Source: Actinophytocola xinjiangensis (GTDB taxonomy: Bacteria; Actinomycetota; Actinomycetes; Mycobacteriales; Pseudonocardiaceae). From it: a stretch of DNA of 64,000 bases. Of the stretch, positions 42,057 through 52,012 are shown piece by piece; the stretch's first letter is position 1, and every line of letters starts with the position of its first letter. The DNA is taken from NCBI RefSeq assembly GCF_001921215.1, contig NZ_MSIF01000024.1, positions 84,692 to 148,691 on the forward strand. Direction: 5' to 3'. The notes below the pieces were generated by a model. That model saw only the letters and a list, made by a program, of their open reading frames with translations. It searched no databases and had not been told where the DNA came from. Made by a program: the position numbers and the translations under genes.

Positions 42057-45000
42057 ATGCCCGCCCTGCGAAGAGTCGCTGTCGTCGTGGTGACAGCGGT
42101 GGTGGCCAGCCTGCTCGGCTCGTCGGCCGCCACCGCCGAACCCCGGTTCAGCGTGCTGGTGTTCTCCAAGACCACGAACTTCTACCACGACTCCATCCCC
42201 GCCGGGATCGACGCGATCCGCGAACTGGGGGCCGAGCACGACTTCACCGTCGAGGCCACCGACGACGCGGCGGCGTTCACCGACGAGAACCTGGCCGGCT
42301 TCGACGCGGTCGTGTTCAACAACACCAACTCGACACCGGAGTCCGGTGACCTGCTCGACGCCGACCAGCGCGCCGCGTTCCAGCGTTTCGTCCGCGCGGG
42401 CGGCGGGTTCACCGGCATCCACGCCGCGTCCGCGAGTGAGCGGGACTGGCCGTGGTACGAACAGCTGGTCGGCGCGATCTTCGACCAGCACCCGGTGCCG
42501 CAGGTCGGCCGGGTCAAGGTGCTCGACCGCACGCACCCCTCGACGGCCGGTCTGCCGGAGCTGTGGGAGCAGCAGGAGGAGTGGTACAACTGGCGCACCA
42601 ACCCCACGGGCTCGGTGCACACGCTGGTGCAGATCAAGACCGGCGACAGCGTCACCGGCCTGGACGAGGGCCTCGACCACCCGTGGTCGTGGTGCCAGCG
42701 CTTCGACGGCGGCCGGTCCTGGTTCACCGCCGGCGGCCACGCGGCCGAGAAGTTCGACGACCGGTGGTTCCGCCAGCACCTGCTCGGCGGGATCGAATGG
42801 GCGGCCGGGGCCAAGCCGGGTGACTGCGCGGCGACCGAGACCGGCAACTTCCAGCGGGTGCCGCTGGTCACCGAGGGCCTGGCGGACCCGTTCGAACTCG
42901 CGGTCGCGCCCGACCGGCGGGTGATCTACATCCAGCGCACGGGCGCGCTCAAGGTGCTCGACCAGCGCACGCTGACCGTCACCACGGCGCTGGACTTCGC
43001 CTACACGCCGGAGATGACCAGCCAGTCCGACGGTCTGCTCGGCCTGGCACTGGACCCGGACTTCGACAGCAACGGCTGGCTCTACCTGCAATGGTCGGAC
43101 AAGGACGAGCCGAGGCTCAACGTCTCCCGCTTCACCGTGGCCGACGACGACACCGTCGACCTGGCGACGGAGAAACGCCTGCTGGAGATCCCGACCTACC
43201 GGGGCCAGGGCCGGGCGAACTCGCACATGGCCGGCTCGCTGGCGTTCGGCAACGACGGCAACCTCTACGTCGCCACCGGGGACAACACCGACCCGTTCGC
43301 CTCCGACGGTTTCGCCCCGACCGACGAGCGTCCCGACCGTGCCGCGTGGGACGCCCAGGGCACCAGCGCCAACACCAACGACCTGCGCGGCAAGATCCTG
43401 CGCATCACCCCCGAGGACGACGGGACGTACTCGATCCCCGAAGGCAACCTGTTCGCCCCCGGCACCGCGCTGACCCGGCCCGAGATCTACGCGATGGGCC
43501 TGCGCAACCCGTTCCGGATCACCGTCGACCCGAAGACCGACGCGGTGCTGGTGGGGGACTACGGCCCGGACGCGCGCACCGCCGATCCCGACCGGGGCCC
43601 GGCCGGCACGGTCGAGTTCCTGCGCCTCACCGAGGCCGGCAACCAGGGCTGGCCGTACTGCACCGGCGACAACACCCCGTTCCGCGACTACGACTTCGCC
43701 ACCGGCACGTCGGGTCCGGCCTACGACTGTGGTGCGCCGGTGAACGACTCCCCGAACAACACCGGCCTGCGTGACCTGCCGGCCGCCGACCCCGCGTGGG
43801 TCTGGTACAGCTACGACACCTCCACCGACTTCCCCGAACTGGGTTCCGGCGGCGGCGGCCCGATGGCCGGCCCCGTCTACGACCACGACCCGGACAACGA
43901 CCTGGTCAGCAAGTTCCCGTCGTACTTCGACGGCAAGTGGTTCACCTTCGAACTGACCCGCAAGTGGTTCAAGGCCGTGTCCGTGCAACAGAACGACCAA
44001 ACCTTCACCGATCCCCGGTTCCCCGCCGCGCACGCCGGGGATCTGTTGTCCATCAACGGAATCTTCGCCGACCTGCCCTGGATCCAGCCTTTCGAGGCCG
44101 AGTTCGGCCCCGACGGCTCCCTGTACGTGATCGACTTCGGTGAAGGCAGCGGCACCGGTCGGGGAGGTACCAACGAGGGCTCGGGTATCTACCGCATCGA
44201 CTACGTCGCCAACGGTCGCTCCCCGGTGGCCGAGGTGACGGCGTCCGCCGACTCCGGTCCGGCGCCGCTCACCGTCCGCTTCTCCAGCGACGGTTCGACC
44301 GGCGGCGACGACGAACCCGTCACCTACGCCTGGGACCTCGACGGCGACGGCGAAACGGACTCGACGGACCCCAACCCCGAGTACACGTACACCGAACCGG
44401 GGGAGTACCGCGCCCTGCTGACCGTCACCAGCACCACCACCAACCTGACAGCGGTCGCGGCCACCACGATCACCGCCGGCAACACCCGCCCGACCGTGCG
44501 AATTCTGTTCCCCCCGAACGGAGGAATGTTCGACTGGGGCACGGAGATCCCGTTCGAGATCCAGGCCGCCGACGCCGAGGACCGGACCATCGACTGCGCC
44601 AGGGTGGTCGTCCAGTCCCAACTGGGGCACGACAGCCACCTCCACCCGATGGACAACGTCACCGGCTGCACCGGAACCCTCAGCACCGACACCGGTGACA
44701 GCCACGGCCCCGGCCAGAACCTGTACGCGGCGGTCAGTGCCCAGTACACCGATGGCGGTGCTCCCGGCGCGCCGCCCTTGGTCGGCTCCGCGCACGTGGT
44801 GCTGGAACCCAAACACAAGGAGGCGGAGCACCTGGAGGACTCCAGCGGCGTGGAGATCCTCGACCGGCCGGCGGCCTCCGCCGGGAAACGCCTGGGCGAG
44901 ATCGAACACGGGGACTGGGTGGCGTACACGCCCGTCAACCTGACCAACATCACCACGGTTCAGGTGACCGCGTCCTCCGGTGGTATCGGCGGAACCGTGG

Positions 45001-45221
45001 AGTTCCGCGCCGACGCACCGGACGGCGAGCTCCTGGGCTCGGTCGAGGTCGCGAACACCGGCAGTTGGGACACCACGGTCACTCTGGACGCCCCGCTGAC
45101 CGACCCTGGCCGAACGGTGACGTTGTACGCCGTGTTCGTGAACCCCGACTGGGGGCCGGACAAGGCCGACCTCCTGTCCCTGGACGCGTTGCGGTTCGTG
45201 GGGCAGGGGGTGAATCAGTAG
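42057..45221 (+). CDS. Secreted ThuA + PQQ-type sugar dehydrogenase + PKD + CBM6-like protein
   Basis: A 1054-residue protein from ATG 42057 (AAAGGA upstream). After a Sec signal (ending SSAATAEP), residues 30-245 form a ThuA-like glutamine-amidotransferase fold (FSVLVFSKTTNFYHDSIPAG, GGGFTGIHAA). Residues about 255-720 are a glucose/sorbosone-dehydrogenase propeller (EGLADPFELAVAPDRRVIYIQRTG, GLLGLALDPDF, MGLRNPFRITVDP). A PKD domain follows at about 725-815 (FSSDGSTGGDDEPVTYAWDLDGDGETD). The end resembles a CBM6-type module (EAEHLEDSSGVEI ... KRLGEIEHGDWVAYTPVNL). Similar architectures occur in actinomycetes and Bacteroidota as putative carbohydrate-oxidising enzymes. A strong hairpin follows. 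Confidence 0.9.
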   Translation: MPALRRVAVVVVTAVVASLLGSSAATAEPRFSVLVFSKTTNFYHDSIPAGIDAIRELGAEHDFTVEATDDAAAFTDENLAGFDAVVFNNTNSTPESGDLLDADQRAAFQRFVRAGGGFTGIHAASASERDWPWYEQLVGAIFDQHPVPQVGRVKVLDRTHPSTAGLPELWEQQEEWYNWRTNPTGSVHTLVQIKTGDSVTGLDEGLDHPWSWCQRFDGGRSWFTAGGHAAEKFDDRWFRQHLLGGIEWAAGAKPGDCAATETGNFQRVPLVTEGLADPFELAVAPDRRVIYIQRTGALKVLDQRTLTVTTALDFAYTPEMTSQSDGLLGLALDPDFDSNGWLYLQWSDKDEPRLNVSRFTVADDDTVDLATEKRLLEIPTYRGQGRANSHMAGSLAFGNDGNLYVATGDNTDPFASDGFAPTDERPDRAAWDAQGTSANTNDLRGKILRITPEDDGTYSIPEGNLFAPGTALTRPEIYAMGLRNPFRITVDPKTDAVLVGDYGPDARTADPDRGPAGTVEFLRLTEAGNQGWPYCTGDNTPFRDYDFATGTSGPAYDCGAPVNDSPNNTGLRDLPAADPAWVWYSYDTSTDFPELGSGGGGPMAGPVYDHDPDNDLVSKFPSYFDGKWFTFELTRKWFKAVSVQQNDQTFTDPRFPAAHAGDLLSINGIFADLPWIQPFEAEFGPDGSLYVIDFGEGSGTGRGGTNEGSGIYRIDYVANGRSPVAEVTASADSGPAPLTVRFSSDGSTGGDDEPVTYAWDLDGDGETDSTDPNPEYTYTEPGEYRALLTVTSTTTNLTAVAATTITAGNTRPTVRILFPPNGGMFDWGTEIPFEIQAADAEDRTIDCARVVVQSQLGHDSHLHPMDNVTGCTGTLSTDTGDSHGPGQNLYAAVSAQYTDGGAPGAPPLVGSAHVVLEPKHKEAEHLEDSSGVEILDRPAASAGKRLGEIEHGDWVAYTPVNLTNITTVQVTASSGGIGGTVEFRADAPDGELLGSVEVANTGSWDTTVTLDAPLTDPGRTVTLYAVFVNPDWGPDKADLLSLDALRFVGQGVNQ

Positions 45222-45228
45222 GGCCGCC

Positions 45229-45264
45229 CGGGTTGGCCGGGGTCGTCCGACCCCGGCCAACCCG
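45229..45264. terminator. Bidirectional hairpin between convergent genes
   Basis: A long perfect inverted repeat (17 bp each arm, starting CGGGTTGGCCGGGG, 2-base gap) follows the sugar-dehydrogenase stop and faces the end of the acyl-CoA synthetase gene. Confidence 0.8.
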
Positions 45265-45290
45265 AGGGCTCAGCGAACCACCCAGCAAGA

Positions 45291-46808
45291 TCACCCGACG
45301 GCGCGCCCCCGGAGCACCTTCTTGTCGGGCTTGCCGACATCGGTCAACGGCAAGGCCGCGACGAACTCCACCCGGTCCGGCACGTACATGGCCCCGCGTC
45401 CCGTCGACACCATCTGGCGCAGGTCCTCCTCCGTGACGGCACTCCCTGGCCGAACCACCACCGAGGCGAAGATCCGCTCCACCCCGTCCACCCCCCGCAC
45501 CCCGTACACCGCACAGTCCCGCACCTCGGGATGGGTACTCAGGAACTCCTCCAACTCCGCCGTGTACACGTGCCCGCCCACCACCACGATCATGTCGCGC
45601 ACCCGGTCGACCACCGTCAGGTAGCCGTGGTCGTCCAGGCGTCCCAGGTCCCCGGTGTGCATCCACCCGCCGCGCATGACTTCGGCCGTCAGCTCGGGGT
45701 TCTTCCAGTAGCCCTCCATCATTCCGCCGCCTCGTACGCAGATCTCGCCGACCTGACCCGCTGGTACCGGTGCGTCGTCGGGGTCGCGGATCTCGACCTC
45801 GACGCCGGGGAGTACCCGGCCGGCGGTGCGCAGGATGTCCAGCCGGTCGGGGTCGTGTTCGGCGGCGGTCAACATGCTGACCGGGCCGGACTCGAACTGT
45901 CCGTAGCCCTGGTGGAGCACCGGCCCGAACCGGCGCGCCGCCTCGGCGATCCGGGTCGGTGACGACGGGGTTCCGCCGTAGGTGAGTTGCCGCAGGCTGG
46001 ACGTGTCGACCCGGGCCGGATGGTCCAGCACCTGGTACAGCAGCGGCGGCAACAGGAACAGGTGCGTGATCCGCTCCCGCTCGATCGTCGCCAGTACCTC
46101 GCCTGGGTCGAACGTGCGGTGCAGCACCACGGTTCCGCCGGCGGCGAGGGTCGCGTCGGCGATGAAGCCGGCCGCGTGGGACACGGGGGTGCAGACCAGG
46201 TCACGGGGTGTGTGGCCGCCGAACAGGGCGCTGACCTGGTCCAGTCCGAGCATCCGGGCGAAGGTGCTGCGGATGCCCTTGGGGTGGCCGGTCGTTCCGC
46301 CGGAGTGGCGGATGAAGCAGAGGTCGTCGGGCCGGGCCTGGCTGGTGACCGGATCATCCGGCTGGTGTGCGGCCAGGGCCAGGAGGTCCTCCGCCTCGGG
46401 TACCTCGGTGGGGCCCAGGGTGAGGAACTGGTCGACGGCGACGGTCGAGGTCAGCTGGACGGCCCGGTCGACCAACGTCGGGTCGACGATCAGGGTGTGG
46501 GTCTCGACGTCGGTCATCATCTTCGCCTGGACGTCGGGGCCAAGGCGGTTGTACAGGTGGTTGAACGGTGCCCCCAACAGATTGACCGCGTAGCGGGCCG
46601 CGATGGTCTCCGGCAGGTTGCCGCACAACAGGGTCACCGTCCGGCCCCGGCCCACCCCGCGTTCGCGCAGCGCCCTCGCCAACCGGTGGACCAGCGAGCG
46701 GAACTCCTCGGCGCCCCACCGCCGCTCGCCGCTGACCAGCACCTCCCGGCCGGGTTCGGCGGACAGGCCGTCGAGAACGTCCTCGACGTAGTTGTGGAAC
46801 ACCGGCAT
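45291..46808 (-). CDS. AMP-binding acyl-CoA synthetase/ligase
   Basis: A 505-residue class I adenylate-forming enzyme. The phosphate loop is HSGGTTGHPKG, the adenine segment GYGQFESGPVS, the hinge region GWMHTGDLGRLDDHGYLTVVDRVRDMI, and the catalytic Lys is in DVGKPDKKVLRG near the C-terminus. It most resembles fatty-acyl or aryl-CoA ligases. The gene stands alone between convergent and divergent neighbours, so the substrate cannot be inferred. Confidence 0.88.
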   Translation of the reverse strand: MPVFHNYVEDVLDGLSAEPGREVLVSGERRWGAEEFRSLVHRLARALRERGVGRGRTVTLLCGNLPETIAARYAVNLLGAPFNHLYNRLGPDVQAKMMTDVETHTLIVDPTLVDRAVQLTSTVAVDQFLTLGPTEVPEAEDLLALAAHQPDDPVTSQARPDDLCFIRHSGGTTGHPKGIRSTFARMLGLDQVSALFGGHTPRDLVCTPVSHAAGFIADATLAAGGTVVLHRTFDPGEVLATIERERITHLFLLPPLLYQVLDHPARVDTSSLRQLTYGGTPSSPTRIAEAARRFGPVLHQGYGQFESGPVSMLTAAEHDPDRLDILRTAGRVLPGVEVEIRDPDDAPVPAGQVGEICVRGGGMMEGYWKNPELTAEVMRGGWMHTGDLGRLDDHGYLTVVDRVRDMIVVVGGHVYTAELEEFLSTHPEVRDCAVYGVRGVDGVERIFASVVVRPGSAVTEEDLRQMVSTGRGAMYVPDRVEFVAALPLTDVGKPDKKVLRGRAVG

Positions 46809-46945
46809 CGCGACCTCCCAGCGCTGGAACGATCAAGTTGGTCACCGTGATTGCCGGGACAACCGGGCGACCCCCCATGGTGTCTTAGTAACTGGATCGA
46901 GCGGTAGCCAGTCAGGTGCTTCCGCACAATCTCTGGGGAGAGTGG

Positions 46946-49900
46946 ATGATCCACGCAAGAGCCCGCGCGATCGTCGCGGGCCTCGTCGCCGTGGCGACCG
47001 TGAGTTCGGCGACCGCCGCCACGGCCCAGCCGACCGAACCCAACCGGTTACCGGACCTGCCACAACGCCCGACGACCGTCACCCTCGTCACCGGCGACGT
47101 CGTCACCATCGGTGGGGCACAAGGAACACGGGTCACGGCCGCGCCCGGCCGCGAGCACCTCGGGTTCCGCACCCACCTCGACGACCAGGGCGACACCCAC
47201 GTCGTGCCGCAGGACGCGCTCGGCGACATCGCCGCCGGCCGGCTCGACCCCCGGCTCTTCGACGTCAGCGAACTCGCGCGCACCGGCTACGGCGACGCCG
47301 ACCGGCGCGACCTGCCGCTGATCGTCGACTTCCCCGGCGCCACCCCCCGCTCGGCGGGCCTCACCGCCGTGCGGAACCTGCCGAGCACGGGCGCCGCCGC
47401 CCTGCGCGCGGCCAAGGACACCCGCTTCTGGGCGGGCGCCGCGCCCTCGGCCACCCGGATCTGGCTCGACGGCCCGGTCCGCGCCAGCCTCGACCGCAGC
47501 GTCGCGCAGATCGGCGCGCCGACCGCCTGGGACGCCGGCTACACCGGCGAGGGCACGACCGTCGCCGTCCTCGACACCGGCATCGACGTCACCCACCCCG
47601 ACCTCGCCGACGCGGTCACCGGCGCCAAGGACTTCACCGAGAGCGAGAGCGGCACCGACGACCGGTTCGGTCACGGCACCCACGTCTCCTCGATCATCAC
47701 CGGCGCCGGCGGCAAGTACCGGGGCGTCGCACCGGACGCCACCCTGCTCAACGGCAAGGTGCTCGACGACTTCGGCGGCGGCTACGAGTCCGGCATCATC
47801 GCCGGCATGGAATGGGCCGCGACCAGCGGCGCCGACGTGGTCAACATGAGCCTCGGCGGCTGGCCCACCGACGGCACCGACCCCATGTCGCTCGCGGTGA
47901 ACCAGCTCACCGAGCAGACCGGCACCCTGTTCGTCATCTCCGCCGGCAACAGCGGCGCCCCGCAGTCGATCGGCAACCCCGGCTCGGCCGACGCCGCGCT
48001 GACCGTCGGCGCCGTCGACCGCGACGACCAGATCGCCGAGTTCTCCAGCCGTGGCCCGCGCCTGGGTGACGGCGCCATCAAACCCGACATCACCGCGCCC
48101 GGCGTGGACATCGTCGCCGCCAAGGCGACCAACGGCGTCATCGGTGACCCGGTCGAGGACGGCTACGTCGCCCTGAGCGGCACCTCCATGGCCGCCCCGC
48201 ACGTCGCCGGGGCCGCCGCGGTCCTCGCCCAACAGCACCCGGACTGGACCGCCGCCCAGCTCAAGCCGGCGCTCATGGCCAGCTCCGCGCCCAACCCCGA
48301 GCTGACCGTGTTCGACCAGGGCGCCGGCCGCGTCGACGTCGCCGCCGCGGTCACCGGCACCGTGTACACCTCGCCGCCGAGCGTGTCCTTCGGCGTCGCC
48401 CGCTGGCCGCACGACGACGACCAGCCGATCGCGCGGACCGTCACCTACACCAACACCGGCACCGAACCGGTCACCCTCGACCTGTCGACCGACCTGCGCG
48501 GACCCGACGGCCAGCCCTCACCGGCCGGGCTGTTCACCCTCTCCGCCGAGCAGGTCACCGTGCCCGCCGGCGGGACCGCCGAGGTCACCGTCACCGCCGA
48601 CACCCGGACCGAGGCCACCGACGGCACCCACAGCGGCACCGTGGTCGCCACCGCCGGACAGACCACCGTGCGCACACCGGTCGCGGTGGACCGCGAGGTG
48701 GAGAGCTACGACGTCACGCTCAACTTCCTCGACCACAACGGCAACCCCACGAACGAGTACAGCTACCGGTTCGTCGACCTCGCCCAGCCGAACGGGTTCA
48801 GCGACTACGACGAGTCGGGCACCGTGGTCGCCAGGCTCCCCAAGGGGGAGTACTACTTCGACGGCTGGGTGCAGCTGGCCCTCAGCGAGCAGCGGTGGGC
48901 CACCACCGACTTCGCCGAGCCGCACATCGTGGTCGACGGCCCGGCCGAGTACACCTTCGACGCCCGCGACGGCGTCACGCCGACGTTCACCCTCGACGAC
49001 CCGGACGCCGCCCCCGGCAGCGCCATGCTGTCCTACCTCATGCCCACGCAGTGGGGCGAGACCGGTTCGGCCTGGTACCTGCCCAACTTCGAGGACATGG
49101 GTACCCGGCCGTCGCGCAGTTCGGCCGACGGCTTCACCTTCTTCGCGGAGGCCCAACTGGCCGAACCGGACGGCAACGCCGACTCGCCCGGCTTCCACGC
49201 CAGCCCGTACCTGTACCACGTGCGCGAGTCCGCCGAGGGCGCGGTGCCGGCCGATCTGGCCTACCGGGTGACCAACAAGGAACTGGCCACCGTCCGCTCG
49301 ACCTACGCGGTCGCCACCCCGGACCGGATCGGGGTGCGCGAGGGCTTCCTCACGATGCCGCTGCCGTACACGCTCACCGAGTACTTCACGCCCGACACCG
49401 AGTGGGGCAGCGACTTCACCGAGGCCTCCGAATGGCCGGAGTACCCGTCGACCGGGCTGAACGCCTACACCGTCGGGCCCGAGTCCTTCTCCCTCGGGCG
49501 CACCACCGAGAAGCGGTGGAACACCGGGGTGTTCGGGCCGGGGATGGCGCTGAGCCCCTACGAGCCGGGCGGCGGTTTCCTGCGTGACGGCGACACCCTG
49601 TTCGTCGCGGTCGACCTGCACGGTGACCGCGAACTCGGGCGCTCCGGCTACCACGGTCAGGGGGTCGGCGGCACCGAGCTGGTCCGCGACGGCGAGGTGA
49701 TCGCGAGCACCGACTTCCCCGGCTTCATCGATGCCACGCTGGACAAGGAGCCCGCGACCTACACCGTGCGGACCACCTCCACCCAGCCCGGCCGACTGTC
49801 CACACAGGTCGACGCGGAGTGGACGTTCACCTCGTCCCACGTCGAGCCGTGGGAACCGATCGGCGCGCTGGTGACCCGGTTCGCCCCGGACCTCGACCAG

Positions 49901-50179
49901 GCCAACACCGCACCGGCCGGGCGGAAGTTCCGCATCCCGGTCCACGTGCAGCGCAACGGTGTCGAGTCGCCGGGGCGGGTCGACACCCCGTCGGTCGAGG
50001 TGTCCTACGACGACGGCACGACCTGGCGCCCGGCCACGGTCCGGCGCTCGGGCAGCGGGTGGACCGCCGAGGTCACGCACCCGCGTGACGCCGAGTTCGT
50101 GTCGCTGCGGTCCTCGGTCGCCGACCGGGACGGCAACTCCGTCAAGCAGACCATCATCCACGCCTACGCACTGAGGTGA
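46946..50179 (+). CDS. Secreted subtilisin-family (S8) serine protease, large
   Basis: A 1077-residue protein from ATG 46946 (GGGAGAG upstream). Sec signal to about residue 27 (SATAATAQP), then a propeptide to about 185, then the S8 domain with Asp210 (AVLDTGID), His243 (GHGTHVSS), oxyanion Asn335 (SAGNSG) and Ser414 (SGTSMAAPH). An extended C-terminal region of about 600 residues carries a beta-sandwich like Fn3/DUF1573-type repeats (TVTYTNTGTEPVTLDLS). The architecture matches large Streptomyces-type extracellular subtilases. Leu35 is encoded by TTA (47048-47050), so expression may depend on bldA and development. Confidence 0.92.
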   Translation: MIHARARAIVAGLVAVATVSSATAATAQPTEPNRLPDLPQRPTTVTLVTGDVVTIGGAQGTRVTAAPGREHLGFRTHLDDQGDTHVVPQDALGDIAAGRLDPRLFDVSELARTGYGDADRRDLPLIVDFPGATPRSAGLTAVRNLPSTGAAALRAAKDTRFWAGAAPSATRIWLDGPVRASLDRSVAQIGAPTAWDAGYTGEGTTVAVLDTGIDVTHPDLADAVTGAKDFTESESGTDDRFGHGTHVSSIITGAGGKYRGVAPDATLLNGKVLDDFGGGYESGIIAGMEWAATSGADVVNMSLGGWPTDGTDPMSLAVNQLTEQTGTLFVISAGNSGAPQSIGNPGSADAALTVGAVDRDDQIAEFSSRGPRLGDGAIKPDITAPGVDIVAAKATNGVIGDPVEDGYVALSGTSMAAPHVAGAAAVLAQQHPDWTAAQLKPALMASSAPNPELTVFDQGAGRVDVAAAVTGTVYTSPPSVSFGVARWPHDDDQPIARTVTYTNTGTEPVTLDLSTDLRGPDGQPSPAGLFTLSAEQVTVPAGGTAEVTVTADTRTEATDGTHSGTVVATAGQTTVRTPVAVDREVESYDVTLNFLDHNGNPTNEYSYRFVDLAQPNGFSDYDESGTVVARLPKGEYYFDGWVQLALSEQRWATTDFAEPHIVVDGPAEYTFDARDGVTPTFTLDDPDAAPGSAMLSYLMPTQWGETGSAWYLPNFEDMGTRPSRSSADGFTFFAEAQLAEPDGNADSPGFHASPYLYHVRESAEGAVPADLAYRVTNKELATVRSTYAVATPDRIGVREGFLTMPLPYTLTEYFTPDTEWGSDFTEASEWPEYPSTGLNAYTVGPESFSLGRTTEKRWNTGVFGPGMALSPYEPGGGFLRDGDTLFVAVDLHGDRELGRSGYHGQGVGGTELVRDGEVIASTDFPGFIDATLDKEPATYTVRTTSTQPGRLSTQVDAEWTFTSSHVEPWEPIGALVTRFAPDLDQANTAPAGRKFRIPVHVQRNGVESPGRVDTPSVEVSYDDGTTWRPATVRRSGSGWTAEVTHPRDAEFVSLRSSVADRDGNSVKQTIIHAYALR

Positions 50180-50184
50180 TCGAC

Positions 50185-50220
50185 CCCGGCGCCGCCCCCG
50201 GTCCAGGGGGCGGCGCCGGG
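50185..50220. terminator. Bidirectional hairpin after the subtilase
   Basis: A perfect 15-bp stem (CCCGGCGCCGCCCCC and its complement) with a 6-base loop lies between the convergent subtilase and phosphodiesterase genes. Confidence 0.8.
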
Positions 50221-50247
50221 CCACTCAGGACACCGTGTCCCGCGCCC

Positions 50248-51765
50248 TCAACGCCGGCCGGACCGGCCAAGACGGGACAGTTCCTCCGGGCGCAGCACCC
50301 GGTTCCACACGGCGACCTCGTCGACCGCGCCGTGCAGGAACCGGCCGTCGGCGTCGCGGTAGGTGCCGATCCGCAGGCCCGTGGTGTCGGTCAGCTCACC
50401 GGTGCCGCGTTCCCTGGCGTCGACGAACGAGGTGACCTCGGTGCCGTCGAGGAACAGGCGCGAGGCTCCCGTCGCGGCGTCGTAGCTGAGCCCGACGTGG
50501 TGCCAGCGGCCGGCGCGCGGGGTGCGGTCGGACTCGGCGATCACCGAGGTCCCGTCGGTCCGCACCGAGTACTTCAGGTGACCGTCGACGTTGGTCAGCT
50601 CCAGCGAGATCGCCCACGAACCCGTGGTCTCCAGAATGGCCTGGCGTCCGTGGCCGGGTCGCTGCGGGCGGAACCAGGCCGACACCGTGTAGGCCGGCGC
50701 CTGGTCGGGCAGCACCTGGAACGGCACGTCCACGTGGTCGCCGTCGCCGTCCAGGGTGACCGCGCCCCGGTGCTGGCCGTGCGGGGTGAACGCCGCGTCG
50801 CCGCGCAACCGGCCGTCGCGCAACGGGTTCGGCGAGCCGTCGTCCCGCGCGCTGGCGCCCCGGCGGTCGTCGAACGACCAGTGCCCCACCAGCCCCCGGC
50901 GCAGGCCCCGCCGGGTGTCGTGGCCGAACAGCAGCAGCGCCTGGTCGACGCTGTCGGTGTAGAGGCGGTCGATGCCCCAGCCGATGAACCGGCGCATCAC
51001 CTCGGTGTCGTTGACCGTCCACGCGCCGGACTCGAACCCGGCTTCCTCGATCGCGGCGATCACCGCCGGGCTGACCCGCGCCTGGTTCACCACCAGCGAG
51101 TCGAAACCCCGGTCGCGCGCGGTCGCCAACTCGGTGTCCAGGTCGCCGTTGGCCGGCAGGTCCCAGAACACGTGGATGCTCGGGTCAAGCTCCTTGACCA
51201 GGCTCATCTTCGCGAGGTTGCCGTCGTTGAAGCCGACCCACCGCTGCGCGCGCAGGTCCTGGACCAGGGCGACCGCCGCGGCCGTCGAACCGTCCTTGGG
51301 CTGGATCGACAACCGGGCGCGGTGCTGGCCCTTGATCAACCTGAGCGCGTCGGACAGCAACGGCATCCGCTGCCGGGGCACCTGCGCCAGCGTCAGGCCG
51401 TTCGCCTCCCGGAAACCGTGCGCGACGTCCAACGTGCGCAGCTCGGCGTAGGTGCTCTGCGCGATGCGCAGGTCCCGGTCGGCGAACCGGCCGGTCGTGG
51501 CGTCGTGCGACACCACCAGCTGACCGTCGGCCGAGGTGAACACGTCCAGCTCGATCCAGTCCGCGCCCGCCCGCAGGCCTTCGGCGAACGCGGACATCGT
51601 GTTCTCCGGGTAGGCCGCGGAATAGCCGCGGTGCGCGGTCACCCCGTTGTGGACGAAGTCGCGGGTGACCGAGGATCCCGGTTGCGCCGTCGACGGTGGG
51701 GCGAGGGCCAGTCCGGCGATGACGCCCACGAGGACGAGCACACCGCCGACACGGGTTGATCTCAT
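50248..51765 (-). CDS. Secreted glycerophosphodiester phosphodiesterase with LamG domain
   Basis: About 505 residues from ATG 51765. Sec signal (VLVLVGVIAGLALAPPSTAQP), then a GDPD TIM barrel at about 40-290: TAHRGYSAAYPENTMSAF (His-Arg), GADWIELDVFTSADGQLVVSHD (Glu, Asp, His) and LSIQPKDGS. A C-terminal LamG/concanavalin-like domain (HWSFDDRRGASARDDG ... AYTVSAWFRP ... GRWHHVGLSYDAATGASRLFLDGTEV) follows. GDPDs release glycerol phosphate from phosphodiesters such as deacylated lipids or teichoic acid. The lectin-like module may bind a glycan. An upstream ATG at 51900 lacks a signal peptide and was not chosen. Confidence 0.9.
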   Translation of the reverse strand: MRSTRVGGVLVLVGVIAGLALAPPSTAQPGSSVTRDFVHNGVTAHRGYSAAYPENTMSAFAEGLRAGADWIELDVFTSADGQLVVSHDATTGRFADRDLRIAQSTYAELRTLDVAHGFREANGLTLAQVPRQRMPLLSDALRLIKGQHRARLSIQPKDGSTAAAVALVQDLRAQRWVGFNDGNLAKMSLVKELDPSIHVFWDLPANGDLDTELATARDRGFDSLVVNQARVSPAVIAAIEEAGFESGAWTVNDTEVMRRFIGWGIDRLYTDSVDQALLLFGHDTRRGLRRGLVGHWSFDDRRGASARDDGSPNPLRDGRLRGDAAFTPHGQHRGAVTLDGDGDHVDVPFQVLPDQAPAYTVSAWFRPQRPGHGRQAILETTGSWAISLELTNVDGHLKYSVRTDGTSVIAESDRTPRAGRWHHVGLSYDAATGASRLFLDGTEVTSFVDARERGTGELTDTTGLRIGTYRDADGRFLHGAVDEVAVWNRVLRPEELSRLGRSGRR

Positions 51766-52012
51766 GTCTCTCCGATCACGACTCGACACCGGCCGGCCCG
51801 GTGGGGCCGCCCCCGTGATCGTTACCACGTCAGGAGAACGGCCGGTACCACGCCGGCGAACCCCGGTGAACGCTTCGTCCAACGACCGTGCGGTTCGCAC
51901 TGGTCAGGCCGGGGCGGTCGTCCCACTGTTTCGTTCTGGACCGAAAGGCCCGTCCGCGCCGAACCGGTTCCGGGATCGTTGTCACCGATCAGGGAAAACG
52001 GGAGGACACGGG

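Noticed and set aside
51647..52012. Upstream part of the frame containing the NHL remnant
   Set aside because: It runs through the GDPD promoter and has no propeller sequence, signal peptide or good start.
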